Shown here: one piece after another, positions 12,361 through 24,200 of the stretch
How positions within the stretch are numbered: position 1 is the stretch's first letter
Layout: each line of letters opens with the position of its first letter
From: Diprion similis
Taxonomy: Eukaryota; Arthropoda; Insecta; Hymenoptera; Diprionidae
Direction: 5' to 3'
DNA length: 64,000 nucleotides
Assembly (NCBI RefSeq): GCF_021155765.1
Contig: NC_060115.1
Location: 4,568,493 to 4,632,492, forward strand
Translations under genes and position numbers: made by a program
Notes under the pieces: model-generated
The model's database searches: none
What the model was told of the DNA's origin: nothing
What the model saw: the letters and a program-made list of their open reading frames with translations, nothing else

Positions 12361-13075
12361 GATAGTGCTTTCTACTACTACATGCCCACCTAAAATCAAG
12401 CCTACGCGTATTTCGTAGGAATTCTCTTAGGCTATAATTTGGGGAATAATAAGAGACAGCTTACTAGGATAGTCCAGGCAAAGTTCTGATCTGACAACAG
12501 ATTTGAATCCTATTTTGACAACGAAATCACCGACTGCCAAAATGTTTTCGAATTTTCAGGTAAACGTATGGATCAACTGGATCGTCAGTTCTACTCTTGT
12601 GTTATATTCTATCGGGGTTATTCATTGTATCTACAACACTAATTAATAACTTCTATAACCTGCTACTGGAAATTGTGCTTGCTGTCGTATTACGCCCTTT
12701 TTGGTCTATTGCTGCACCTTGGATCCTTTATGCATGTATCTGGGGCTACGGTGTTTAGTATCGCATTTATTTTCACTTCAAGTTTAACTGATTATTTTTG
12801 CGATTCTAGCTATGCTTTATCCATCGACTTAGAAAAATGTCACACTTTCTATATTCTTGTATACAGCACGAACAGCAAGTGTGACTGTAAGATATTCCAG
12901 TTCCCGTGAGCAGTTTCTTGTACTTGTTGTTTTTCAGCCATTCTGTCGATTGTCGTATTCGCTTTACTTGGTTAATTTTGAAATTTGTCTTTTACATTTT
13001 GTGAACATCCTTCAAAATAAGTATGTAAACAAATACCTACGCGCGCTCTGCAAAAAACGTCGATGTGGAAGATAA
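12361..13075 (+). pseudogene. Decayed NRF-6-like copy, remnants of exons 7, 8 and 9
   Basis: At 12361-12470 is an exon 7 remnant: FYYYMPT, a stop, then QAYAYFVGILLGY and KRQLTR. At about 12560-12763 is exon 8: VNVWINWIVSS, a frame break after the NTN equivalent, then LRPFWSIAAPWILYAC and WGYG. At about 12939-13010 is the exon 9 part LSYSLYLVNF with a shifted frame. The spacing between pieces matches normal introns, so this is the tail of a former full gene whose first six exons are gone. It resembles NRF1 and NRF2 most. The in-frame stops rule out a working product. Confidence 0.85.
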
Positions 13076-13632
13076 TTCCGTTCAAGCAACATCTTGGTAA
13101 GATATCGAGCGTGAATTAGAGACGTAACAATTGTTAGATAACGAAGAACAACAAGAGTACAATGAGTTGTTCGGCGCACGAACTTCGGATCTACAGACAT
13201 GAATTTTCTTGCAAATCCATGAAGTTCCCTCTAAATTGGGATAAGAATTCACCGTGACAGATAAGTATATTTCGAGCACCGTGATATGCTCTTCGGGCGT
13301 CGCGACGCCCCGGGTAACGCACGCTGAGGAGTGGGGAAGCGGGACCGCGTGGCAGGCGTCGCGGCGCAGACGCCCTGCGTCTTGATCTAGCCGTCGCGGA
13401 GCAGCATTCAAATGTTGATGCTAAATAAAACTCACAGCTGCTGGGATGATGCCATATGCTCTAATTCTGCGGGTCCATCGTGCAGCGACCAGTCGGGAGC
13501 AGCTTGGTGGTTGCGGTTCTGGGAGTTTAGATCTGGTGAAGTGTAGTTTGTGTGATAAGTCCAGCATTAAAGGGCAGCGTAAATCGCAAGGTAAACATAA
13601 GGCTAGCGGGTCAATGCGAAGGTGATGGATCT
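13076..13632 (+). other. Putative NRF3 promoter and leader region, CpG-rich
   Basis: The interval becomes CpG-rich from about 13280 and contains a perfect 16-bp palindrome, GGGCGTCGCGACGCCC, at 13295-13310. No TATA box is visible. An open frame leads into NRF3 from a GTG at 13552, but insect genes do not normally start at GTG, so I treat this as leader. Confidence 0.45.
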
Positions 13633-16600
13633 ATGACTGCGCCCGCCATGGGCATGGTTCAGCTTCTCCAAGCAGGCTGCGGAGTTCAGCTGGCTAGGAT
13701 TCTGTTTCTAGTATTGGTGTTGGCTTCACTACCGTTTCTGATCCCGGATGGCGTGGGTGCGTTCCGTATTCGAGACGGCGGGGGTTCAGCTTCGATCGAG
13801 CAAACTCGAACCTCGTGCAATCCTCTCTTCGGCAAGTGCGCCGAGCACAAAACGTCCGGATTGTTATCCAGCCCCTCGTCTTCCCCCATAATCGGGTTAC
13901 GCAGGAGGTTCGAGGGTGGAACTGCACTCCCGCCACGTCTGATGAAAGGTCAACTACTTGTTGCGGAGTCAGATGAAGTGCGTGACAATGATCGAGCACA
14001 TGCGGGTGCTTCCAGTTACGTCAAGTCAAAGTTTGAAAAAGTGGCGAGTGTCAAGGTTCCGGATGTCGCTAGAGCTCAGTTCAGGGCTTCTTTCGCTGTG
14101 TCAAAAGCTGCTTCCAGTGGTTTTGCCCGGAGTAATATGCAGTCCAAGTCATATTCTGGAAATTCTTACGATGATGATGACGGCGGGATAGAGACTGAGG
14201 AGAATGAAGACGATAACGAAGATAGCGGAGATTATGATGAAGAAAATAACGACGTCGACGATTATGATGACACTGATGGCGAGGAAGAAAATGACCATGA
14301 GAATGGAGATGAAGACGAAGATGAGGATGACGAGAGCTATTCCAAAGATGAAGAAGGAGATCAAAGAGAATCGGAAGAAGAGGTTGTTAAGGATGACGAG
14401 GCCACCGAATTTATTGATAATGAGGAAGACGACGAAGATATTGACTACGGACGAACAAAACTCGAAGGCGAACAGATTCTCGACGCAAATGACGGGGATG
14501 TTGAAAGTACTGAGTCTGTGGAAGATAAACAAATCGGAATCAAGCATGAAGTTAAAGTTGTGAAACAGGATGTGCCGAGTGATAAAATCAGCATAAAAAT
14601 CACTCCTGTGCATCACGTACGGTCCGGTGAAAAAAGTACAAGGCAGGGCATTGCAGTCATAGGAAAATTAACAACAGCAGATAGTACGAGACAGAGTAAT
14701 GAAGATATGGAAGCGACGAGTAAAACCGCACAGCATGATGGCGCAGCTAGTGATCAAACTGCAGTGGTGAATGACGTTGAAGAAAATGGGAATAAATTTG
14801 TCGCTCCGAAAACAGAATTCGATCGGAAAGCTCCGGATGATTCGAAAATCAGTGTTAGTGAATATCCGAAGAACACTGACAATGACGATGACGACGATTC
14901 ATCAGAGCTGGAAAAAGATGACGCAGGCAAAGTCGAGGATGTAGTTACGCCTCCGCCAAGAAAGCTTGAACGTGTCAGACGCGCCAATAAATCGAAATCA
15001 ATGGAAGTGCTTACCACTAGGTCGATCGAAGACTCGTTTGAAAAAGCTGCATCTCAAAAAGTTATGAAAACTGAGCCTCAAACGGTACAAAGAGTTTTGA
15101 GTGACGCAGAGAAAATCGACGTCCTAAAGCCAACGCCACCCAGTTTGCAGAAGTCGGAGTCATTGCTTGTCGTAAAGCCATCAGAAAATGTCAGCCTGCC
15201 TCTCACCTCGCAAAAGGCGAATGGAACGGTGAAAAAAGGAAAAAATAAAACAGGACCCAGGCAGCCCGAGAAGGAAATCAAGTCACCGCCCCAACCACTG
15301 GCAAAACAATCCGAAAAGCCTAAAGTCAAGGTCCCTGAAAGAGAATCAGATCTAAAGTCAACTAGTGAGTATAACTAACTGTCAATGGACGTGATTGTCA
15401 CACACTTAAATCTTTTCCATTGTAACATGCATCTTGAGTGTTGTAGAGTCAAATGCTAAGCCAAAGAAACGGATGGAGGCCTCCATCACTCTGTCGGAAC
15501 TGAACGACTTATTAATGACCACACCGTCATTTATGCCAAACTTTACCGCAATAGAAAACCCAGTCTGCCAGCAGCATGGAAAAATATTTTTACGACAACT
15601 TCGTGGATATAAATTGTGGGCCTTACAAAGTGAGTTTACGTATTCGATTTGTAATGTTTTATTTTGTTCACCTCATTGTCGCGTGTCGTCATACACAAAT
15701 TTTGCCTTGTTAATCGCTTTTAGTTTATCGGCCAACAAGTGAAATAGATTTTGCTATTTTTTGAAGATTCTTTCCCAGAGAATCATCATGTTTTACAAAA
15801 TATTCAGCAGCCGGTAATTCTTGGGGTCGTCGTTCGGCACTTAGCCAAGGTGGCTACCGTTATCCAATGCCAATAGAGTCAGAGTTTTGCGAGTTATTCT
15901 GTAATGTGAATTCAAGACTGAAGCTTTGTGCTTCGCTAATCTTTGACTACATTCCAACTCTGGGATAGTGGACTTGACGAACAACGGTAAGGGCTGATGA
16001 TTCAAAATTGATTTCCAGTGTTGGATTCAAGCGCTAAAGTGCCATCGGGCTTGTTACGCGGTAACATAAATCAGTTGGGAGACTTTGACCAATGTCTGGG
16101 TGTCAAAGCGTACGTCAAAGTAGACGAGAAGACGGTCAAGGTCCAGGGAAAGTATTGCCTGGCAACTATTGACTTGCAGGCAACGAGACACGATACGAAA
16201 ATTCCTGTCAATTTTATGCAGAGTAGAGCGTTCCTCAGAGCCAGCATGAACGGGGTAAGCTTAGGAGATCGAAGCGCATCCATTACTAGTGGCGTGTTTT
16301 AAATCTCACGAGATTTTCAGCCGGCGCACTTCATTCCAAGATTCACAACCGCTAACTGGGCACTTTGCGTTCCGGCTGCCTGCTCACCAGCGGACGTTCA
16401 ATCCGTAATAAAAGATGCTCTGAGCGCTTACAACGAATCAATGGGACTAAGGTTTTCCATCGGTGTTGACTCGGATTCCTGCTACGTTAAACAGAAGGCG
16501 CAGCCCTACTCCAAGGAGACAGTTGCCATTTTGTGAGTAGAATTTTAGTTCCATCTCTTCATCCTGGTTGTTCAGCCTTACTTCGTGGATACAAGGTGGT

Positions 16601-19600
16601 AAAAGCTGAACCACAAGGTCTGTTGAGTTCAAATTATTAATAGCTTGAACAGTGTAATCTATGGCTCAAGTATCGCGTGCCTTCCAGCCAGGATAAAAAT
16701 AAATTCACGCATCTCAAGCGAGGATGTGCACCCACTGATGCCACGTAGGTTGCATTCGCCGTACAAAGCCTTGGCCTTGGGTCGCATTTACTGCTGTAAT
16801 ATTTTCTATCCTTTGTACTAGTATAAGACTGTACTTGATTATCCTAATTTGTTGACACAATGTCGTTGCTGTAGGTATTTTTACGCGATGACAGTATGCC
16901 TGGTTTTGGTTGCGACGCTGCGTGATTTTTGCCTCACTTTCGACAGACCAGGTAAAGTGATAATTTTGCACCACGTGACGAATAACGTTACTACCGCATT
17001 GCGTTCAACATGTGGATTGATTATTGTGTTCGCAGGCAGCTATTCTGAAAGAATAATAATGGCATTTTCATTGCGAAGAACGACGACTTTACTGCTGCAG
17101 GATTCCCAAAGCAGGGATGACATTCGATGCATACATGGTATCAGAACGCTGGCGACAATATTACTCTATGTGGCCCACAAACTGATACCCATATCCAGAA
17201 TGCCTTTTGCGAACCGAATATCTTTAACCGAGGTAGACTTTGACGGCACTTCCTATCTTGACCGAGTAGCTTTATGATTTATCATAACTTCTGCTGTGCT
17301 CAGGTGGCCAATAATCCGCTCAGTTCTATTCTAAGGGTTTCCCTCGTATATACGGACTCGTTTCTACTTCTGAGCGGAGTTTTAACCGCGTACAACATGG
17401 CTAAGGAGTACCATAAGCGTGGGGAGATTCGATGGTTCTGTCGATTCGTCACCAGGTTCATCAGGTCCGCGAGAGTTTGATCCGGAAATGGAATAATCGT
17501 ATGGTATAAAATTTTTGTACAGTATTTTTAGAATGGTTATTTCAGGTTAACACCAGTCCTCCTGGCTGTAGTGTTTTGGTACGCGTTTGTCATGGAGCAC
17601 GTGGGATCTGGACCACAGTGGAACAGCGTTGTCAAGAGCAACGCTGATCTCTGCAAGAAAAATGCCTGGACAAATTTACTCTACATTCAAAATTTCATGC
17701 CATTTGAAGAGATGGTGAGTCAAATATCGCTTCAAGTATCAAATCAGAAATTATCACACCTTTCACTAATCATAACCAGTAACCGATATATCAACTACCG
17801 TTACAGTGCGCCACGCACACGCATCAGCTTGCTCTAGACATGCAGTTATCTCTGATAGCTCCGATGCTAGTTTTCTTCTTCTACAACAAACCGGTAATCG
17901 GTATCCTTGTTATACTTTTCCTGCTACAAGTGTCGGCAACTCTCCGCTACCTGGCTACGACGAACAACTATTTATCATTGGTTATTTTTCATGGAATGAC
18001 GTGAGTGAATCCTGTACTTTTATCAACATGGGATGAAGCCTGACCTAATTATCATTTTCAGGCTGAAGCACTTGTACAAAACTGCCAATTTGACGTACAT
18101 GCTGCCATTGCATCGAGCCACCCCTTACCTATTTGGTATAGCGCTTGGAACACTCATGCATTACACCGGGAAGCAAGTTCGAATTCACAAGGTGGTCCTT
18201 TAACAAATTCCGTTGTTAGGTTTTTTCTTTTTTCGCTAAATGAACAGGTCAATCAATGTTTTACAGGTACTTGTGATTATTGGATGGGTAGTGGCTGCTG
18301 CCTTGGGATTCTGGTCGTTATTTTCCCCGTGGAGATCGGCTAGAAGGGATTACACTTATGACGTTGAAGAAGCGACTTATTATGCCGTAGTCCTGCCAGT
18401 ATTCTGGGCCATTTCTTTGTCCTGGGTTATATTTGCTTCGTTTACCCAGCATGGAGGTTTGTAGGAGTTTATGTCGAAATTGAAATTCGTAATGGTTTTC
18501 GCTGGTCAAAAGTATTTTGGCGATTAACTGTTAGTCTCTTCTTACTTGCAGGAGCATTAAACAGATTTTTGTCCCACCGTTGGATGGTGGTTTTGAGCAG
18601 GATATCCTACTCCGTTTACCTGACACAATTTGCAATATTCTTTTACAACGTTGGAATCACAAGGTATACGGCAGAATTCCAGCTTCATAGATCCGTGAGT
18701 ATTTTACTGGTTCATTCTTCGATAATGATAGAAAAAGTTCCGTTAAACTGACCATTAATGTAACATACTTCTAGTATTACTCCAGTGACAGGTGTTTGAA
18801 TTTTTTTTGCAGATCGATTTGTATGAAGTAGCAGCTGTCATCAGCGTGTCAGTGACATTGACGTTGCTTCTAGACTTGCCTATGCAAGAAGTAAAGAATG
18901 TGATAATGGAATTCACCGATGGATTGACGGTTGATAAAGTCAGCAGCGTGGGTGAAGGCGATGAAAAAACGATTGAGACTAAAAACCACATATTAGAAAA
19001 ACAAGCAGAAAAACAGAACGCACTCGTTGACGAAGAAATCGAGTCCACTGGCTGGGATTGGCAGAAGGACATAGCTTCGAGCAGGAACATCGAGGACGAA
19101 TATCTAGACGGAGAAGAACCACCTGATGTTCAGACATTCAAGAATGATCATACTAGAAGGAAATCGTTTGTTAGACGCAACGCGGAGGAAGAAGAGGAAA
19201 TTCCCGCGTGGGACTGGATAAAAACACCCGTTAGAAAAATACCAAGGCGAAGTGACGACGAGGACAACGAACTTAGGAGGGAAAGGAGGAGCCTCAGTCG
19301 CCAGAAAATACTAGGGAACGACTACTTGGATGAGCCGAAGACTCTGAAGAGATCTTCCGTTCAGCAACCACGGAACGAAGATGTTCACAGAAGAGATGGA
19401 CGGTCGCAGTCTAGAGCTTGGGAGGGTAGAAAGACAATGGTACAGGACTTTGAGGAATCGTCTAGGAATTTCAAACAGAGAGACGATTCGTTGTTGATAG
19501 CTGGTGGCAGCAGACAACCAGGCCTCAAGGATTACGAAGTCCTGCCAAGAGAGTCAACGAAAGGAGAGCGACCTTCGTCAAAAGATACTGATGGCGTCCC

Positions 19601-20972
19601 GGCTTCAACGTGGAGACCGACAGAGCAACCATCATGGGAGTACGTAAACAGAGAGCGTTCAGCCTCTCAGAGTGCAAGAGATGGGAAGAGAACAGGAATG
19701 AAAGGCTTGGATGGACAATCAGCTGCGCTTAGATCGTCGACGGGATCCTTGTCACGTGCAAGCGATCTCCAGAGGAAAGTATTGAGTGATACGGAAGAGT
19801 CGACATACTGGAAGAGAAAGCAAATACCGCCGAAGGTCTTGCCGTTGGAGGAGCCGAGGGTGAGTGACGAGGAAAACTGGGAATACGAGCTGAGGTTACG
19901 AAGGCAGAAGATAGCCAAGACTTTGCCGTCCGATGAAACTGGAACTGCGAGCGAAGAGGAGGACTGGAGCATGTTGAGAAGACGATCTTCAGCCGAAGGT
20001 AAAATGGCTCTGTTGAACGACTCGTCGGAAATAAAAAGTTTTGGTGCTTGGAGTATCAGCAAAGTGCCAAACGTCACATCCGATGCTTATTCACACGAGC
20101 CGAGCGAAAGTGATGAAGAAAATGCGTATGACGCACCCAGAAATAACTATCGCGAGACTAGACCTCCATTTCGAGAGCGGTACGACACCCAGAGTGAAGA
20201 GGAAACGAGCTGGAACCCCTCCAGGCAACAGTCCCGCCCCGCCATAAGTCCAACGATATTTGTAGAGGAGGAAAAAGATCCGTCAAGCTACGACTTCATG
20301 TTAAAAAAGGCAAGCAAACGGTCGTCACTGCAGAATCTAGATAGAATTTCGCAGGATGAACAGGAAGCGGAGGAGGATATTGGGTGGGATTTTGTCAAGG
20401 AAGAAAACGCTGATCTGAGCGATACCCAGACTACGTCAACTGGACTTTTTAAGCGGGCTTCCATTATTAGAAGTCAAGCGAGCGAGGAGGATCCGGAATA
20501 CATATTGCCAGAGCGGCCGAAGCTTGTTGAGCAGGAGCAGGAACATCCTTTCAAAAAAGCATGGCAGATGCAGAAGTCCAGGTCAGAGGAAGACGGCCCG
20601 GTAGGATTCTTAGTCAAGGATAAAGACGCCAGGCCGCGGTCAGGCGGTCCGGAAGGACGAAAAGATGCTTCGCAACAGGAGGAGAACAAACGTGCCAGAC
20701 CATCAGCGGGAGGACAGAACGAAGACCTTAGTTACTTTGGAGGTGACGAAGCGGAATCAACTTCTGTCTCGTATCCTGCTAGTAATAGCGGTGATAGTGC
20801 TAGTCTGGATTGGATTGAGGATGAGGAACAGTCCGCGGTTAGTGGACATGAGGAAACTGAGTTGGAGTCGACAGAGTCGGTAGAAAAAGAAGCAGCGATT
20901 CTGACTAGAAAAAAGGAGCAAATACGGCACTCGGAAGAGTCGAATTGGGAATGGAATCAAGAGGAGACTTGA
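13633..20972 (+). CDS. NRF3: giant NRF-6-like protein with acidic ectodomain and Trp-motif tail
   Basis: Thirteen exons: 13633-15364, 15447-15629, 16019-16254, 16321-16532, 16875-16951, 17036-17232, 17304-17464, 17546-17714, 17807-18000, 18062-18191, 18267-18456, 18552-18694, 18813-20972. They total 5784 nt (1927 residues). The start at 13633 opens a signal peptide of about 43 residues; an ATG at 13648 has a better Kozak context and is a fair alternative. Residues about 45-577 form an extension rich in Asp, Glu, Lys and Ser, with an acidic tract (179-275) and a furin-type RVRR site (447-450). The NRF domain (about 595-785) has WALQMLDSSAK and CVPAAC. The acyltransferase domain (about 790-1240) keeps R850 and H861 (IHGIR...YVAH) but has THQLALDMQ where relatives have SWYLSVDMQ. 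Residues 1241-1927 are a charged cytosolic tail with about eleven Trp motifs. The core is normal family size; the added ends are not. All junction phases agree with the paralogues. Confidence 0.88.
14166..14460 (+). other. Acidic low-complexity tract in NRF3 ectodomain
   Basis: About 97 codons are dominated by Asp and Glu with Asn, Gly, Ser and Tyr. Lying after a signal peptide, the tract should be outside the cell or in a secretory lumen, where it could bind calcium or polycations; that role is inference. Long opposite-strand open frames here are shadows of the GAN-rich codons. Confidence 0.85.
18910..20969 (+). other. Tryptophan/acidic motif repeats in NRF3 cytosolic tail
   Basis: The tail after the last membrane helix has about eleven spaced Trp-centred motifs beside Glu/Asp clusters: TGWDWQKD, AWDWIKT, PSWEYV, STYWKRK, ENWEYE, EDWSML, GAWSIS, TSWNPS, IGWDFV, LDWIEDEE and NWEWNQ. 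Between them are Arg/Ser-rich stretches such as RRRSS, suggesting phosphorylation. The motifs do not recur at fixed spacing and the linkers do not align, so these are short linear motifs and not a folded repeat domain. The last motif lies at the C-terminus. Confidence 0.75.
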
Positions 20973-21228
20973 CGGATTTGGGCTGTGGTATTGGGCATAT
21001 GTTATAACGGTGGTTGAAAGACAGTTAAAATCGTACAGTTGGTGCGAGAAGAAGAATGAGAAGATGAAGAATATGCAGAAAAAGCAGCGGAATCCGCTTT
21101 ACCGGAGACTATTACGTACGCCTGAAAACGAGGACTCTTAAGTAACCCAATAAGCAGACAGGATCATCATCACATTAGGGTACAATACATTAGAGGAAAT
21201 AGATATTTATACTCTTTAAAAGTACGGT

Positions 21229-21234
21229 TTTATT
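21229..21234 (-). promoter_or_regulatory. Poly(A) signal of NRF4
   Basis: TTTATT on the plus strand reads AATAAA on the minus strand and begins six bases past the NRF4 stop codon, implying a very short 3' UTR or use of a later signal. Confidence 0.5.
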
Positions 21235-21239
21235 TCATA

Positions 21240-24200
21240 TCAGGCGTCGGTAGTATTGGTATCTTGGCTCTCATTTTTCCTATCGGTATTTGCCTTTTGT
21301 CTCCCTGAAATAATGAAAATATATACACCATAATTTCAATATTAAATAAAATAGTGAAGAAATGTTTTTCCTTTCCGTCCACGTTTCGGTACTTGATAGT
21401 ATCTGCATGTGCTCAAGTTTTAATAACTAACCTCGTGGCAGGAAGAGTTTTTCCAGTCTAAGTATTGGGGATTCGCACGTCATGGATAACACCAAAGCAC
21501 CGAAGAATGTGACCACCCAATGGGCTGTGCATTGTTGAATCTGTAAGAAATATCACAAGTTACTTTCGTATTGAAGCTAAGTAAATTAATTTTGTCTACC
21601 ATAGTGATAATTATAGAAAATACTACTGCCTACCAAAGCAAAGAAATCGAGGTACTGTGGGCTCCGAGTTGAAGCAACGCTGCTTAATACGACTATTCCA
21701 TTCATCAGGTAAGCGCAATAAGTCAAACGACTGAGAAGTAAAAATGGCTTCCACTGGAGTATCTTCGCCATGACACCTGCAACGATAAAAAATAGTAATT
21801 TATTCTTCTGCGGATTACGGTGTATTGTGAAAAAGATTGGAAAGATTCACACCTCCATTTTTAGTAACGCAGGCTAAGATAATCCATCCTGTACCCAGAC
21901 TCCAGAAGACTCTGTGCAATGACGCGTAGAATGCAGCTTCGATTGGCATGAAGTTTTTCCGAGGTCCGTAGAAAACGACTATTGTGAACATGGAGCCTAT
22001 GAGAGATAAACTGGCGAACAGCCATCCGATTCTTACTGTCGTCTGCGAGGTAAGGAACAGATGTTCGGTTGATTACTTTGCACGGGCGAAAAAATTAGCA
22101 GAGATTCCAATGATCTGAACATGCATACAAACTTACCGATGACAGCTTGTAATCTGATAGTCGTATTCGGTGGACTATGTATCCGAAAACTAATCCAAAG
22201 CAGTACGAGCTCGCCCTCGTGTGGGTTTTGATGTAGCTTGTTGCGAAAAAGTGATTTTGGGACAAGTCCGACATCTCGCTACAGGGAATGACAAATTATT
22301 ACTTGTTGGTACGGGTGAAATTATTCTTAAGGTGCTTATAAAGACACGTTGTACAGCTCGAAAACGCGGGGATGCGAAACTCCTATACCGCTTAAGCGAT
22401 CAGAGTGAAACTTGGGCAGTTAATGCCTTATCTTGGCAAAAAGTGGAGCGTTTTTTTACTTTGTCAAAATTTGGAAAAACATATTACAGATTGGTTACCA
22501 CCCACAGAAATTGGCCAAATTTTTACAGTTGCACTGAATGGATCGAACTATCTGGTATGATGCCACTCGGCGGTGATGAAACACACATTTTGAGCCCAGT
22601 CCCATGAGATTTGATGGTGAAATGACAAAATGGCAGCTGATCTGGTTTTCGATTGCGAAGTACACCGAAATCTCATTTCGGCAACATTTGTTACCGACAT
22701 TACGCGCATGCCGGTAATGTATGCGTGTAATGTCGGTAAAAAATTACCGGCAGGCGTGGAAGATCGGTAACAAGTGTCGCCAAAATGAGATTTTGGAGTT
22801 CTTCATAATCAAAAACCAAATCAGCTGCCATTTCGTCGTTTCACCATCAAATCTCGTGGAACTGGGCTCAAAATGTGTGTTTCATCACCGCCGAGTGGCA
22901 TCATACCGGATAGGTCAATCCATTCAGTGCAACTGCGAAAATTCGGCCAATTTCTGTGGGTAGTAACCAATCTGTAAATTTTTTTTACAAATTTTGAACA
23001 AGTAAAAAGGCGCTTCACTTTTTGCCAAAATAAGGCATTAATTGCCCAAGTTTTACTCTGATCGCTTGAGCGGTATAGGAGTTTTGCATCTCCGCGTTTT
23101 CGAGGTGTATCCTCGTTGCCATCAAAAAACAGCTGAAAGTCAGTTCTTACTCGCTGTAGACCAATAACGTCGGATCTAAGTGGTTTCTTAACGTTAGAAC
23201 GAATGGTATGACGACTGACAGAGCTGTAACCCCCGCCAGAATGAACTCTCCAGCTCTACGCCATTTGTGCAGGGGATAAATCACCAGTGGAGCAAGCACG
23301 AAGAGCTGCGTGTCGACGGACAGGTACCAAGATTGGAACATGCACTAGAAGCATAAAGACGGTAATCAGACAATCGCCATGCGAGTAGCAGCTTTTCATC
23401 TTCTTTCAATTTCGAGGACAAAGCTAAGATTCTTTTGATAAGTGTGTCGCGTACCAATTGGTCAGTATTCACGTAATTGTTGATGTACAAAATGTTGGAC
23501 CACCATGACGCCAGGCATCTTTCTTGTTCCACGTAAATTCGAGACCACATCGGACCAGAACCCAGTTTTGTGAACCAAGTCATGTAGAATCCAACGACGA
23601 CGAAGTACGCCGGTGTCAACCTGATTTTTAGAATATTTTACAAGTGAATTTGGATAGAAATTTTTCGGGTACTAATCGCGTGTGTATGCTCGGGCTGTAA
23701 TGGATGTATGTAATATGAGTAATAGGTTACCTTATGTAACGTAGAAGATATACGAAGAGGAAGTTGATGGAGTGTCCTTTGTTAAGTTGATCGAGGACGA
23801 GCATAGTGATGAGAAATCCACTCAGCAGCAGGAACGTGTCTACCAAAAGAGGGCTGTTGACGAATATTGCATTTTCTACTTTTGTCACAGCCTGAAATAG
23901 CGAGATTCCATTACGGTAAAGTAGATTCTGCTGATAATTGTAGGTATTTAATGTAATACTTACAACTTGCCAAAATTTCAGATTCAATACAGGTCCGCTG
24001 ATGATAAATATCAGCGAATGTCCCGTGATTATTATTAGCATCGCGATCACCTTGATACCAGAGATGCAGCTCAGATCCATCTCTTCCATTTTCGCACTAC
24101 TGTTCAGTTTTCTCATATTCAATATCAGAGAGAATCCCACGAGCGCTTCGGGCAGTGTACCTAAGAAAATGAAGATGAAAAAAGGTTAAAACTTTGCCAA

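Noticed and set aside
13552-13632. GTG start 27 codons upstream of the chosen NRF3 ATG
   Set aside because: Nuclear insect genes rarely start at GTG, and the signal peptide begins after the in-frame ATG at 13633.
14149-14616. 155-codon hydrophobic frame on the minus strand
   Set aside because: It is the complement of the Asp/Glu-rich NRF3 tract, which automatically reads as Ile/Val/Phe codons.
17450-17454. Earlier donor ACCAG|GTTCAT for NRF3 exon 7
   Set aside because: The later donor at 17464 gives exactly the 161-nt exon seen in NRF1, NRF2 and NRF4 and keeps the RFIRLTP alignment.
22221-22607. Open frame sharing a peptide with a minus-strand frame at 22821-23018
   Set aside because: The shared peptide is forced by the palindromic arms; there is no transposase motif and one copy overlaps an NRF4 exon on the other strand.
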